Positions 7,988 through 15,284 are shown, counted from the stretch's first letter. The stretch: DNA of 26,669 nucleotides from Verrucomicrobiota bacterium (GCA_023433275.1 JAEZDN010000137.1:1-26669), one strand, 5' to 3'. The notes: a model not told the origin generated them from the letters alone. A program made the numbers and translations.

Positions 7988-9034
7988 ATGTCCCGCATCC
8001 TTCCGGTCCTGCTCATCGCGTTCGTCTTGCCTGCCACGGCCGGCACCGTCGCCGAAGAGGCGCCCGTCCCGACCATCCGCGCCCGCCACGCGGGCGTCTT
8101 CACCTTTTATTTTGAGAACGACTATTTCGGGGGCACCGATCGCCACTACACCAACGGCATGAAGGCCGCCTGGCTTCTCTCCGACCTTTCGTCGTGGGGC
8201 CGCGAAGGCACGCTGCGCCATGCCTTGGAATCCCTGCCCTTCGTGAACCGCCCCGGCGGCCAGAAAAACTTCGGCTTCGCCTTTGGCCAAAACATCTACA
8301 CCCCGCAGGACCAACGCGCCTCCGTGCCCGATCCCACCGACCGCCCGTATGCCGGGTGGAGTTATGTCGAGTTCACCCTCCTCACCAAAACCGGCCATCT
8401 GGCCGATTCCCTTTCCCTCCAGGTCGGCCTGATCGGACGCCACAGTTATGCCCAAGACTTGCAGCGGGTGATGCACGCGTGGCTCAACGATTCGCAACCC
8501 AAGGGTTGGTCCCACCAGTTGCGCGACGAACCCGGCCTGAACCTCATCTACGAGCGGAAATGGCGTTTCCACGGCCGCGCGCCGAACGACGTCATGGGCT
8601 ACGACTTCCTGCCGCACGTCGGGGTCAGTCTGGGCAACGTGCAAACCCACGCCAACGCCGGGGGCACCCTGCGACTCGGCTATAATTTGCCGCGCGACTT
8701 CGGCGTCCAATGGATCCGCCCCGGTGGCGCGGGCAATTCCCCGGTCGACGACCGAGATCCGCGCGTCGCCCCCGGACGACATTGGGGATACTACGTGTTC
8801 GCCGCCGTCGACGGCCGGGCGGTCGCGCGCGACATTTTTCTCGACGGAAATACGTTTCGGGAGGGCCCGCGCGTCGACAAGCGGCCCTTCGTCGCCGATA
8901 TCAGCTACGGCTTCGGGATCATCCGGGGACGCTGGCAATTCACCTTCACCCAGATCTTTCGCACGAGGGAATTCCGGACCCAACCCTACGACTTCAACGA
9001 TTTCGGGTCGGTCACACTATCCCACGCCTATTGA
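7988..9034 (+). CDS. LpxR-like outer membrane lipid A deacylase (DUF2219)
   Basis: This 348-residue protein has a signal peptide (about 1-18) and ends SHAY, an aromatic C-terminus typical of outer-membrane beta-barrels. It matches the LpxR/DUF2219 family: FYFENDYFGGTDRHYTNG contains the Asn44-Asp45 pair and Thr55 that correspond to catalytic Asn9, Asp10 and Thr34 of mature LpxR. GLIGRHSYAQ supplies the conserved His152. FGFAFGQNIYTP and DRPYAGWSYV are other family landmarks. LpxR removes the 3'-acyloxyacyl chain from lipid A, so the organism should make LPS. Unlike most genes here it has a Shine-Dalgarno (GGAAGG, 7976-7981) seven bases before ATG. Whether the substrate here is lipid A is inferred. 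Confidence 0.87.
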   Translation: MSRILPVLLIAFVLPATAGTVAEEAPVPTIRARHAGVFTFYFENDYFGGTDRHYTNGMKAAWLLSDLSSWGREGTLRHALESLPFVNRPGGQKNFGFAFGQNIYTPQDQRASVPDPTDRPYAGWSYVEFTLLTKTGHLADSLSLQVGLIGRHSYAQDLQRVMHAWLNDSQPKGWSHQLRDEPGLNLIYERKWRFHGRAPNDVMGYDFLPHVGVSLGNVQTHANAGGTLRLGYNLPRDFGVQWIRPGGAGNSPVDDRDPRVAPGRHWGYYVFAAVDGRAVARDIFLDGNTFREGPRVDKRPFVADISYGFGIIRGRWQFTFTQIFRTREFRTQPYDFNDFGSVTLSHAY

Positions 9035-9139
9035 GCCGAACGTTACGCGCCGCCGCGTGGATGGACCATTTTTGCAGGGTCGTCGCCTGTTCGTTCGACG
9101 AGATCGAGCCATCGCCGGTCGCCGTCATAAGCCAGGCGT

Positions 9140-9164
9140 CGACGAAGTTGGGCCAACTTCGTCG
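9140..9164. repeat. Perfect 11-bp inverted repeat with 3-base loop
   Basis: CGACGAAGTTG at 9140-9150 and CAACTTCGTCG at 9154-9164 pair perfectly around GGC. It directly abuts the GTAGG end of the neighbouring repeat. There is no T tract, so an intrinsic terminator is unlikely although a strong hairpin could stabilise the lpxR-like transcript 3' end. It may be part of a composite repeat. Confidence 0.6.
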
Positions 9165-9238
9165 TAGGGCGCAGACTTGCTGCGCCCCTTGTCCACGCGC
9201 GGCGCATCCCTCCGGGCGCACCAAGACTGCGCCCCTAC
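9164..9238. repeat. GTAGG/CCTAC double-hairpin element (copy 1)
   Basis: The element begins GTAGGGCGCAGACTTGCTGC and ends GACTGCGCCCCTAC. Each arm folds on itself (GGCGCAG/CTGCGCC left; GCGCA/TGCGC right) and the right arm is close to the reverse complement of the left, with loops CTTG and CAAG. The whole can thus form either two adjacent hairpins or one long stem. The same design recurs at 10691, 14434 and 24079, with different stem sequences. This resembles REP/BIME-type or miniature mobile repeats. Confidence 0.7.
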
Positions 9239-9338
9239 TGCCGTTTTGCCCATCATCACGCCTCTCTCAGCTGCGTTTGGCTGACGACCCCGGCGTCGGA
9301 ACGCCCTAACCCCCTGCGATGTAATGCCAGTCGTTAGT

Positions 9339-9357
9339 AATTAGAATAATTCTAATT
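9339..9357. promoter_or_regulatory. Palindromic Fur/PerR-type operator
   Basis: AATTAGAATAATTCTAATT is a perfect 9-1-9 palindrome in otherwise GC-rich DNA. Its core TTAGAATAATTCTAA differs from the Bacillus PerR box consensus TTATAATNATTATAA at one symmetric pair. It lies 52-70 bases before the ATG of a Fur-family gene, so autoregulation and control of the following suf operon are likely. TAGAAT within the box (9342-9347) could be a -10 element, with ATGTAA at 9319-9324 as a weak -35 at 17 bp. Binding there would block RNA polymerase. The palindrome is seen directly; the regulator assignment is inferred from adjacency. Confidence 0.72.
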
Positions 9358-9408
9358 CCTACTTGAAACCGGGTCGCGACTGCGTTGGGTTGCCCAACTC
9401 ATCTCTCC

Positions 9409-9843
9409 ATGTCCGACCTCACCGACAAGCAAGCCATCCTCTCCGAACGCCTCAAGGCCTGCGACGTGCGTCCGACCCCCCAGCGCGAAGTGGTGCTCAA
9501 GGTCATCCTCGACAAGCGCGACCACCCCACGGCCGACGAGGTGTTCGCCCGCGTGAAGTCCGCGATGCCCACCATCTCGCTGGCCACCGTGTACAACTGC
9601 CTCGATACGCTCGTTTCCTGCGGCCTGGTGCGCTCCGTGAACTTCGAACGCGGCCCCACCCGCTATTGCCCCAACCTGCACCCGCACGCCCATTTTCACG
9701 ATGTCCAAAGCGGCGCCACCTACGACATCGCCCTGCCCGAAAACATCCTTCAAGAAGTGAAGGCCATTCTCCCGCCGGGTTACGATGCCTCCTCGGTCGA
9801 AATCGTCTTCCGCGGAAAAACCAACCCCGCCACGAGCAACTGA
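9409..9843 (+). CDS. Fur-family transcriptional regulator without CxxC motifs
   Basis: This 144-residue protein has the Fur winged-helix domain: RPTPQREVVLKVIL, HPTADEVFARV and the recognition helix segment ISLATVYNCLDTLVSCGL. The dimerisation half keeps a histidine cluster (HPHAHFHD, 91-98), but the positions where Fur and PerR carry the structural-zinc CxxC are Asp98 and Ser101, and the protein has no second CxxC at its C-terminus. So it lacks the Cys4 zinc site, as some Fur-family members such as rhizobial Irr do. It may sense iron, peroxide or haem; this cannot be settled by eye. It sits between a PerR-like palindrome (9339-9357) and sufC, 74 bp downstream, so it is probably the local regulator of Fe-S assembly. 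The leader is pyrimidine-rich (CATCTCTCC). Confidence 0.9.
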   Translation: MSDLTDKQAILSERLKACDVRPTPQREVVLKVILDKRDHPTADEVFARVKSAMPTISLATVYNCLDTLVSCGLVRSVNFERGPTRYCPNLHPHAHFHDVQSGATYDIALPENILQEVKAILPPGYDASSVEIVFRGKTNPATSN

Positions 9844-9873
9844 CCGCCCGCCGCCACGCGCCACGCTTTCCCC

Positions 9874-9901
9874 TTAACACTGAACGCCAACTCCCAACTC
9901 C
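9874..9901. repeat. Short tract with 7-base periodicity
   Basis: Four consecutive heptads, TTAACAC, TGAACGC, CAACTCC and CAACTCC, lie in the 74-bp gap between the Fur-family gene and sufC. The last two are identical; the others share only part of the pattern. I see no opposing arm. It is listed because clearer 7-bp arrays occur at 13665 and 16890. Confidence 0.4.
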
Positions 9902-9917
9902 CCTCCCCCTTTCCGTC

Positions 9918-10676
9918 ATGAGCAAACTCGAGATCAAGGACCTCCACATCAGCATCGGCGACAAGCCGATCGTCAAGGGCTTCACCCTGACGATCAACCG
10001 CGGGGAGGTGCACGCCATCATGGGGCCCAACGGCACCGGCAAAAGCACCCTCGCCAAGGCCATCGCCGGCCACCCGGACTACACCATCACGAGCGGTGAA
10101 GTGCTGCTCGACGGCACCTCCGTCCTCGGCATGGAACCCGACGAGCGCGCCCGCGCCGGCCTCTTCCTTGCCTTCCAGTACCCGAGCGAGATTCCCGGTG
10201 TCTCCATCGCCAATTTCCTCCGCGCCGCCGTCCAGGCCCGCATGGCCGAGGGCGAGGAACTCGATGCCACCGGCTACTACAAGCGCCTCTACTCGAAGAT
10301 GGACCTGCTCAAGATCGACCGGAAGTTCACCTCCCGCTCGGTCAACGAAGGTTTTTCGGGTGGCGAGAAGAAGCGCTGCGAAATCCTCCAAATGGCCATG
10401 CTCGAGCCCAAGATGGCCCTGATGGACGAGACCGACTCCGGCCTCGACATCGACGCGCTGCGCATCGTCGCCGAGGGCGTCAACGCCCAGCGCAACGGTC
10501 CCGCCGCACCCGGCATCCTGCTCATCACCCACTACCAGCGCCTGCTCGAATACATCGTGCCGGACTTCGTGCACGTCATGCACGACGGCCGCATCGTGAA
10601 GACCGGCGACAAGTCCCTCGCCCTCGAACTCGAGGCCAGGGGTTATGACTGGGTCAAGCAACCCGCCACCGCCTGA
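9918..10676 (+). CDS. sufC: SufC, ATPase of the SUF Fe-S assembly complex
   Basis: This 252-residue ABC-type ATPase powers the SufBCD scaffold in the cytoplasm. Walker A is GPNGTGKST (36-44), the signature is FSGGEKKR, Walker B is MALMDETDSGLD, and the switch histidine lies in LLITHYQRLL. FLAFQYPSEIPGVSIANFLR is the SufC Q-loop segment. Length and spacing are standard. The ATG at 9918 follows CCCCCTTTCCGTC, with no Shine-Dalgarno; the longer frame from 9363 is noise overlapping the Fur gene. It is the first gene of sufC-sufB-sufD-sufT and lies behind a Fur-type regulator. No cysteine desulfurase (SufS) or SufU/SufE is in the window, so sulfur must come from an enzyme encoded elsewhere. Confidence 0.97.
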   Translation: MSKLEIKDLHISIGDKPIVKGFTLTINRGEVHAIMGPNGTGKSTLAKAIAGHPDYTITSGEVLLDGTSVLGMEPDERARAGLFLAFQYPSEIPGVSIANFLRAAVQARMAEGEELDATGYYKRLYSKMDLLKIDRKFTSRSVNEGFSGGEKKRCEILQMAMLEPKMALMDETDSGLDIDALRIVAEGVNAQRNGPAAPGILLITHYQRLLEYIVPDFVHVMHDGRIVKTGDKSLALELEARGYDWVKQPATA

Positions 10677-10690
10677 TCACCCTTCCTCCT

Positions 10691-10745
10691 GTAGGAGCCT
10701 GTTTACAGGCGACCCTTGAACCATCGCCTGCAAGCAGGCCCCGAT
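10691..10745. repeat. GTAGG/CCTAC double-hairpin element (copy 2), sufC-sufB junction
   Basis: The left arm GTAGGAGCCTGTTTACAGGC folds as GCCTG-TTTA-CAGGC. The right arm TCGCCTGCAAGCAGGCCCC folds as GCCTG-CAAG-CAGGC. The arms are near reverse complements. The outer right end reads CCCCGATA in place of CCCCTAC, so it is slightly decayed. The same arm sequence occurs at 24079-24131. It fills most of the 90-bp gap between sufC and sufB, and the apparent upstream TTG start of sufB at 10716 lies inside it. Confidence 0.78.
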
Positions 10746-10766
10746 AAAATCCATTCCATTTCCGTC

Positions 10767-12203
10767 ATGAAACCTCCGAGTGAACTCGAATCCGCGCCCG
10801 TCGAAAACCCGGTCGTCGGCATCGACCAATCCAAAGGCGACTTCCAATACGACGTCGACTACGCCTTCGACGCCGGCACCGGCCTGAACGAGGACACCGT
10901 CCGCTACATCAGCAAGGTGAAGAACGAGGCGCCCTGGCTCCTCGAGTTCCGCCTCAAGGCGCTCCAGACCTTCCTCGAAAAACCCATGCCCACGCACTGG
11001 GCCACCAAGGATCTCGAGAACATCAATTTCGACAAGATCCGCTACTACCTCGCCCAGGGCCAGAAGCCCAAGCGCACGTGGGACGAGGTGCCGGACGACA
11101 TCAAGAAGACCTTCGAGCGCCTCGGCATCCCCGAGCAGGAACGCAAGTTTCTCGCCGGCGTCGAGGCCCAGTTCGACTCCGAGGCCGCCTACTCGAACAT
11201 CAAGGACATCGTCGCCAAGCAGGGCGTGATCTTCGTCAACTCGACCGAGGGTCTCCGCGAGCACCCCGAGCTCTTCAAGAAATTTTTCGGCAAGGTCATC
11301 CCGACCGGCGACAACAAGTTCTCCGCGCTCAACAGCGCCGTGTTCTCCGGCGGCTCGTTCATCTACGTCCCCCCGGGCGTGAAGGTCGCCCAACCGCTCC
11401 AGGCCTACTTCCGCATCAACGCCGAGAACTTCGGGCAGTTCGAGCGCACCCTCATCATCGCCGACGAGGGCTCCGAGGTCGTGTACATGGAGGGCTGCAC
11501 CGCCCCGAAATTCAGCACCTCGACGCTCCACAGCGCCGTCGTCGAGCTCGTCGCCCTCAAGGGCGCCAAGATCCAGTACATCACGGTCCAGAACTGGGCC
11601 AACAACGTGTTCAACCTGGTCACCAAGCGCGCCGTCGCCCACGAGGACGCCGAGGTCAAGTGGATCGACTGCAACATCGGCAGCCGGCTCACGATGAAGT
11701 ATCCCGGCGTCGTCCTCAAGGGGAAGCGCGCCCGCGGCGAGGTCATCTCCATCGCGCTCGCCAACGACGGCCAGCACCAGGATACCGGCGCCAAGATGAT
11801 CCACGCCGCCGACGACACCACCTCCGTCGTCGTCTCCAAGTCCATCTCGGTGGGCCAGGGCCGCTCCACTTACCGCGGACAGGTCCACATTCCGAAGCAC
11901 CTCAAGGGCTGCAAAAACAACACCGAGTGCGACGCGCTGCTGATCAATACCAACAGCCGCACCGACACCTATCCCGCCATCACCGTGCGCGGCGACCGCA
12001 ACGCCACGCAGCACGAAGCCAGCGTGTCCAAGGTTTCCGAGGACATGATCTTCTACATGCAGCAACGCGGCCTCACCGAGGCCCAGGCCATGAGCCTCGC
12101 CGTGAACGGCTTCATCAACGACCTCGCCCGCCAGTTCCCGATGGAATACTCGGTCGAACTGAAACGCCTCATCGACCTCGAAATGGAGGGCTCGGTGGGT
12201 TGA
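10767..12203 (+). CDS. sufB: SufB, Fe-S cluster scaffold subunit
   Basis: This 478-residue protein is the scaffold core on which SUF clusters form, with SufC and SufD. The C-terminal half is a right-handed beta-helix. YMEGCTAPKF holds the conserved Cys corresponding to Cys254 of E. coli SufB. NNTECDALLI holds the scaffold Cys corresponding to Cys405. ATQHEASVSKVSEDMIFY holds the conserved His-Glu pair. The N-terminal part (DYAFDAGTGLNEDTVRYIS, WLLEFRLKALQTFLEKPMP) is also canonical. I chose the ATG at 10767 because the longer start at 10716 is a TTG inside a repeat. The leader ATTTCCGTC repeats the bases before sufC. An inverted repeat follows the stop codon before sufD. Confidence 0.97.
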   Translation: MKPPSELESAPVENPVVGIDQSKGDFQYDVDYAFDAGTGLNEDTVRYISKVKNEAPWLLEFRLKALQTFLEKPMPTHWATKDLENINFDKIRYYLAQGQKPKRTWDEVPDDIKKTFERLGIPEQERKFLAGVEAQFDSEAAYSNIKDIVAKQGVIFVNSTEGLREHPELFKKFFGKVIPTGDNKFSALNSAVFSGGSFIYVPPGVKVAQPLQAYFRINAENFGQFERTLIIADEGSEVVYMEGCTAPKFSTSTLHSAVVELVALKGAKIQYITVQNWANNVFNLVTKRAVAHEDAEVKWIDCNIGSRLTMKYPGVVLKGKRARGEVISIALANDGQHQDTGAKMIHAADDTTSVVVSKSISVGQGRSTYRGQVHIPKHLKGCKNNTECDALLINTNSRTDTYPAITVRGDRNATQHEASVSKVSEDMIFYMQQRGLTEAQAMSLAVNGFINDLARQFPMEYSVELKRLIDLEMEGSVG

Positions 12204-12224
12204 TCCCAAACAGGCAACACCGAG

Positions 12225-12285
12225 AACACGGAGGATGCACAGAGTTCACTGAGCTTCTCCCCTCTCTCTGTGCATCCTCTGTGAC
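12225..12285. repeat. CTCTGTG-type inverted repeat, sufB-sufD junction
   Basis: GAGGATGCACAGAG (12231-12244) pairs perfectly with CTCTGTGCATCCTC (12266-12279), and pairing extends imperfectly outward to about 20 bp. The loop is 21 bases. The right side continues with two copies of a 9-base unit, CCTCTGTGA. The element sits in the 97-bp gap between sufB and sufD and ends shortly before the sufD ATG at 12301. It differs in sequence from the element upstream of sufB. Confidence 0.78.
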
Positions 12286-12300
12286 CTCTGTGACAAAATC

Positions 12301-13659
12301 ATGACCTCTTCGACCGAAACCAAATCTCTCACCGGCTCCTTCACCCGGGAAGCCTTCCAAGCGCACCTTGCTCGGATCGCCCATCTGCCTTCGTGGTGGC
12401 TCGCCCGCAAGCAGGCCGCCTACGAGCGCTTCGCGTCGCTCCCGATGCCCAAGCGCACCGACGAGGGCTGGCGCTTCTCCAATTTCGCGTCGCTCACGCT
12501 CGAAGGCTTCGGTTTCCCCGCCGCCCCGGTCAAGCCCGCCGAACTCGCGCTCAAGGCCACCGCTTCCCTCGCGTTCGCCAACAATCGCGTCGTTCACCAG
12601 AACCAGCTTCCCGCCGAACTCACGCAGCGCGGCGTGATCTTCGACACCTTGCAGAACGCCCTGCTCAAGCACGGCGACCTCGTGAAGGCCCACCTGCTCG
12701 CGCAGCCCTCCAAGCTCGGCTCCGACAAGTTCGCCGCCCTGCACGAGGCCTTCCTCGAGGACGGCGCCTTCATCTACGTCCCCAAGGGCGTCGAACTCAC
12801 CGAGGTCCTCGCCGTCCACCACCAGGCCGACGGCGCGGGCGCCGCGGTCTTCCCCCACACGCTCGTCGTTGCCGAGGAAAATGCCCGGGTCACCGTTGCC
12901 GATTTCTTCTCGTCCTCTGGAGCCGCGGCGACCTCGCCGGCGTCTTCCGCAGGCGATGTTCCCCGCGCGGCAGCCCGCTTCGGCGCCTTCGCCTGCGGCG
13001 GCAACGACCTCTACGCCGGCCATGGCGCCCAGGTCACGTACGTCGCCCTCCAGGATTGGAGCCGCGACACGCTCTCCTTCCAGTTCAACGCCACCGTCGC
13101 TCGCCGCGACGCCAAGGTCCTTTCCCTCAATCTCCACGCCGGTGCCCGCCAGGCGCGACACGAGAGTTTCTCCCAGCTGTCCGCGCCGGGCGCGCATTCG
13201 GAGATGCTCGCGCTCACCGTCGCCCATGGCACCCAGGAATTCGACCAGCGCACGCTGCAGATCCACCAGGCGCCGAACACCGGCTCGAACCTCCTCTACA
13301 AGAACGCGCTCCTCGACCAGACCAAGACCATCTTCTCCGGCCTGATCGTCGTCGATCCGGACGCCCAGAAAACCGACGCCTACCAGAGCAACCGCAACCT
13401 GATGCTTTCCGACGAGGCAGAGGCGCACTCGCTCCCCGGCCTCGAGATCCAAGCCAACGACGTGCGCTGCACCCATGGAGCCACCAGCGCCCGCATCGAC
13501 CGCGAGCAGGAATTCTACCTCGAGGCCCGCGGCATCAAACCTGCCCAGGCCCAGGAGCTCCTCGTCTTCGGTTTCTTCGAGGAAGTCCTCGGCAAGATCG
13601 AAAACGAATCCCTCCACGACACCCTCACCGAGATCATCCGCCAGAAATTCAAGCAATGA
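12301..13659 (+). CDS. sufD: SufD, Fe-S scaffold complex subunit
   Basis: This 452-residue protein is the SufB paralogue that completes the SufBC2D complex and is needed for iron acquisition. The N-terminal WWLARKQAAYERFASLPMP and RTDEGWRFSNF are typical SufD. The beta-helix core contains FIYVPKGVEL, and the conserved Cys and His near the C-terminus are in VRCTHGATSARID (equivalents of Cys358 and His360 in E. coli). GIKPAQAQELLVFGFFEEVL closes the family fold. An Ala/Ser/Pro-rich stretch of about 22 residues (SSSGAAATSPASSAGDV and following; DNA about 12910-12980) interrupts the beta-helix and is not typical; it may be a loop insertion. The ATG at 12301 follows the sufB-sufD inverted repeat. 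Confidence 0.95.
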   Translation: MTSSTETKSLTGSFTREAFQAHLARIAHLPSWWLARKQAAYERFASLPMPKRTDEGWRFSNFASLTLEGFGFPAAPVKPAELALKATASLAFANNRVVHQNQLPAELTQRGVIFDTLQNALLKHGDLVKAHLLAQPSKLGSDKFAALHEAFLEDGAFIYVPKGVELTEVLAVHHQADGAGAAVFPHTLVVAEENARVTVADFFSSSGAAATSPASSAGDVPRAAARFGAFACGGNDLYAGHGAQVTYVALQDWSRDTLSFQFNATVARRDAKVLSLNLHAGARQARHESFSQLSAPGAHSEMLALTVAHGTQEFDQRTLQIHQAPNTGSNLLYKNALLDQTKTIFSGLIVVDPDAQKTDAYQSNRNLMLSDEAEAHSLPGLEIQANDVRCTHGATSARIDREQEFYLEARGIKPAQAQELLVFGFFEEVLGKIENESLHDTLTEIIRQKFKQ

Positions 13660-13664
13660 AGAAG

Positions 13665-13721
13665 CTCTCAGCAATCAGCCAAACCGGCCGGATGCCTTGG
13701 CTGATCGCTGATCGCTGAAAG
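13665..13721. repeat. CTGATCG heptad inverted repeat, sufD-sufT junction
   Basis: The right arm TTGGCTGATCGCTGATCGCT (13697 onward to 13721) contains tandem 7-base units of CTGATCG. The left arm CTCTCAGCAATCAGCCAA (13665-13682) is its reverse complement over 15 bases with one mismatch. The loop is about 14 bases and itself contains CCGGCCGG. It begins six bases after the sufD stop and ends 17 bases before the sufT start, so it fills the gap. Confidence 0.75.
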
Positions 13722-13738
13722 TTGACCGCTCTCCTCCC

Positions 13739-14287
13739 ATGTCCGACCACCGCGAACGCACCCTCTCCCGCGACGTCACCGCGTCGCAGATTCCCTCGGG
13801 CGACAAGCACACGCTCTTCGCCAACTCCAAGGTCTTCATCCACCAGGTGCTCGGCGGCAGCTACACCGTCCAGACCGACACCGGCCTGTACCGCCTCGAC
13901 GGCAAGGACGCCGACGCCATCGGCGAGACCGTCAAGGACCAGACGGTCCAGGCCGCCACGCTCGCCGACGGCGCGCCCGATCCCGATGCCGTCTGGGGCC
14001 AGCTCCGCCAGGTCTTCGACCCAGAGATCCCCGTCAACATCGTCGACCTCGGCCTGGTCTACTCGATGGACATTTCGAAACAGGACGACGGCGGCCACAA
14101 GGTCGACGTCGCCATGACCCTCACCGCCCCCGGTTGCGGCATGGGCCCGGTCATCGCCGAGGATGCGAAGTCCAAGATCCTCCTCGTTCCCGGCGTCGCC
14201 AATGCGGATGTCCGCATCACCTGGGAACCACCCTGGAACCAGAGCATGATCTCCGAAGAGGGGAAAATGAAGCTGGGCCTGATCTAG
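13739..14287 (+). CDS. sufT: SufT, Fe-S assembly factor (MIP18/DUF59 family)
   Basis: This 182-residue protein matches the long SufT form: an N-terminal region of about 80 residues (IPSGDKHTLFANSKVFIHQV, GGSYTVQTDTGLYRL) followed by a MIP18/PaaD domain with DPEIPVNIVDLGLVYSMDI. The conserved Cys lies in LTAPGCGMGPVIAED. The C-terminal VRITWEPPWNQSMISEEGK is also standard. SufT proteins assist maturation of Fe-S enzymes, probably in cluster transfer. It is the last gene of the suf operon here; the stop at 14285-14287 is followed within five bases by a small hairpin. The start ATG at 13739 has the leader CGCTCTCCTCCC. Confidence 0.94.
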   Translation: MSDHRERTLSRDVTASQIPSGDKHTLFANSKVFIHQVLGGSYTVQTDTGLYRLDGKDADAIGETVKDQTVQAATLADGAPDPDAVWGQLRQVFDPEIPVNIVDLGLVYSMDISKQDDGGHKVDVAMTLTAPGCGMGPVIAEDAKSKILLVPGVANADVRITWEPPWNQSMISEEGKMKLGLI

Positions 14288-14292
14288 CAGGT

Positions 14293-14307
14293 CCGGTCTT
14301 AGACCGG
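14293..14307. repeat. CTTAG-centred hairpin after sufT
   Basis: CCGGTCTTAGACCGG is a perfect palindrome around a central T (7-1-7), five bases after the sufT stop. A similar CTTAG-centred palindrome occurs at 15888-15900. No T tract follows, so it is not a classical intrinsic terminator; it could protect the suf mRNA 3' end or be a repeat fragment. Confidence 0.5.
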
Positions 14308-14433
14308 CTCCGCCGGCCCCACTCTCGCGGCCTCGTCCTCGAATCCTTCCCGCCGGGCCCGCTCCGGCTGTCCTCCGCCTTCATTCTTCCCGTGGGGACC
14401 GCGCCCGCGCGATCCTCGCCCCAATCCTCTATT

Positions 14434-14501
14434 GTAGGCGCCGCGTTCGCGCGGCCCTTCGTCGTCTCTCCCAAACCAGGTCCGCGCAAGCGCGGCCCCT
14501 A
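14434..14501. repeat. GTAGG/CCTAC double-hairpin element (copy 3)
   Basis: The left end GTAGGCGCCGCGTTCGCGCGG folds as CCGCG-TTCG-CGCGG. The right end TCCGCGCAAGCGCGGCCCCT, then AC, folds as CCGCG-CAAG-CGCGG. Terminal GTAGG and CCTAC match the copies at 9164 and 24079. The stems differ, so the copies share a structural plan rather than one sequence. It lies in the 256-bp gap between sufT and the SanA-like gene; the rest of the gap is featureless apart from the hairpin at 14293. Confidence 0.72.
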
Positions 14502-14543
14502 CGAACGCGTCGCGCATCCTTCGACCAAGCCCCAGCCCATCGC

Positions 14544-15242
14544 ATGCCGCGCAAGTCCAAGTCGCCCTCCGGCCTCCGACGATTCCTTCGGCGCCTCTTC
14601 TGGACGGGCGTCATCCTGCTTGCGCTCGCGGCGACCTTCGTCGGTCTCGCCAACTGGCACATCATTCGCGCCAACCGCACCCGCCTCCACGACGACCTCG
14701 CTTCGATCCCGCCTACTGACGTGGCCCTCGTCCTCGGCACCAGTCCGTTTATCCGCCGCGGCGTGCCGAATCTCCATTTCGAGGGCCGCATGAATGCGGC
14801 CGCCAAGCTCTATGCGGCCGGCAAGGTGAAACACGTGCTCGTCAGCGGCGACAACCGCCACCGCACCTACAACGAGCCGGTCGAAATGCGCGCCGCGTTG
14901 ATCAAGCGCGGCGTGCCCTCCTCCGCCATCACCCTCGACTTCGCCGGCTTTCGTACCCTGGACTCCGTGGTGCGCGCCAGGAAGATCTTCGGCCTGGAAC
15001 GCGTCATCATCGTCACCCAGCGCTACCATAACAGTCGCGCCCTCGCGATCGCCCGCGCCCATGGCCTCGACGCCCGGGGCTACTGCGCGCCCGACGTCGC
15101 CTTCGCCCACTCCTTTGTCACGGAATGCCGCGAAGTCCTCGCCCGCACCCTGACCGTCCTCGACCTTCACGTCCTGCACCGCCAGCCCTATTTCCTCGGC
15201 CAACCCGAACCCATTCAAGTCACATCAGGCGGACCGATCTGA
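14544..15242 (+). CDS. SanA/DUF218-family membrane protein
   Basis: This 232-residue protein has a basic N-terminus and one membrane helix (about residues 17-37, FWTGVILLALAATFVGLAN), followed by a DUF218 domain outside the cytoplasm: DVALVLGTSPFI, GRMNAAAKLYAAGKVKHVLVS, GDNRHRTYNEPVEMRAAL, TLDFAGFRTLDSVVRARKIF and VTQRYHNSRALAIARAHG. These match SanA, the E. coli envelope protein whose loss gives vancomycin sensitivity, and related SanA/YdcF proteins. The biochemical role is unknown; an envelope-barrier role is inferred from SanA. It is the last plus-strand gene before a convergent gene at 15285, 42 bp away. The leader holds no Shine-Dalgarno. Confidence 0.88.
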   Translation: MPRKSKSPSGLRRFLRRLFWTGVILLALAATFVGLANWHIIRANRTRLHDDLASIPPTDVALVLGTSPFIRRGVPNLHFEGRMNAAAKLYAAGKVKHVLVSGDNRHRTYNEPVEMRAALIKRGVPSSAITLDFAGFRTLDSVVRARKIFGLERVIIVTQRYHNSRALAIARAHGLDARGYCAPDVAFAHSFVTECREVLARTLTVLDLHVLHRQPYFLGQPEPIQVTSGGPI

Positions 15243-15284
15243 CCGAGGCCGCTTGGCTCAACGCTACTGGAGCCGCGGATCGAT

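Larger units (their letters stand above)
9035..9408. other. Intergenic region between lpxR-like gene and the Fur-family gene
   Basis: This 374-base gap has no credible gene. Its first hundred bases show nothing I recognise. It then holds a perfect 11-bp hairpin (9140-9164), a double-hairpin repeat (9164-9238), and, after an unremarkable stretch, an AT-rich segment containing a palindromic operator (9339-9357). The short minus-strand frame at 9012-9224 runs across the repeat and the hairpin and has no family features. Confidence 0.8.

Noticed and set aside
9012..9224. 70-codon minus-strand frame downstream of the lpxR-like gene
   Set aside because: It runs through the hairpin and the double-hairpin repeat, so it is repeat-derived noise.
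10677..12209. 510-codon minus-strand frame over sufB
   Set aside because: Antisense shadow of sufB in GC-rich DNA; the translation is Val/Gly/Ala/Asp-rich filler with no domain.
12169..13674. 501-codon minus-strand frame over sufD
   Set aside because: Antisense shadow; begins inside the repeats flanking sufD and shows no recognisable domain.
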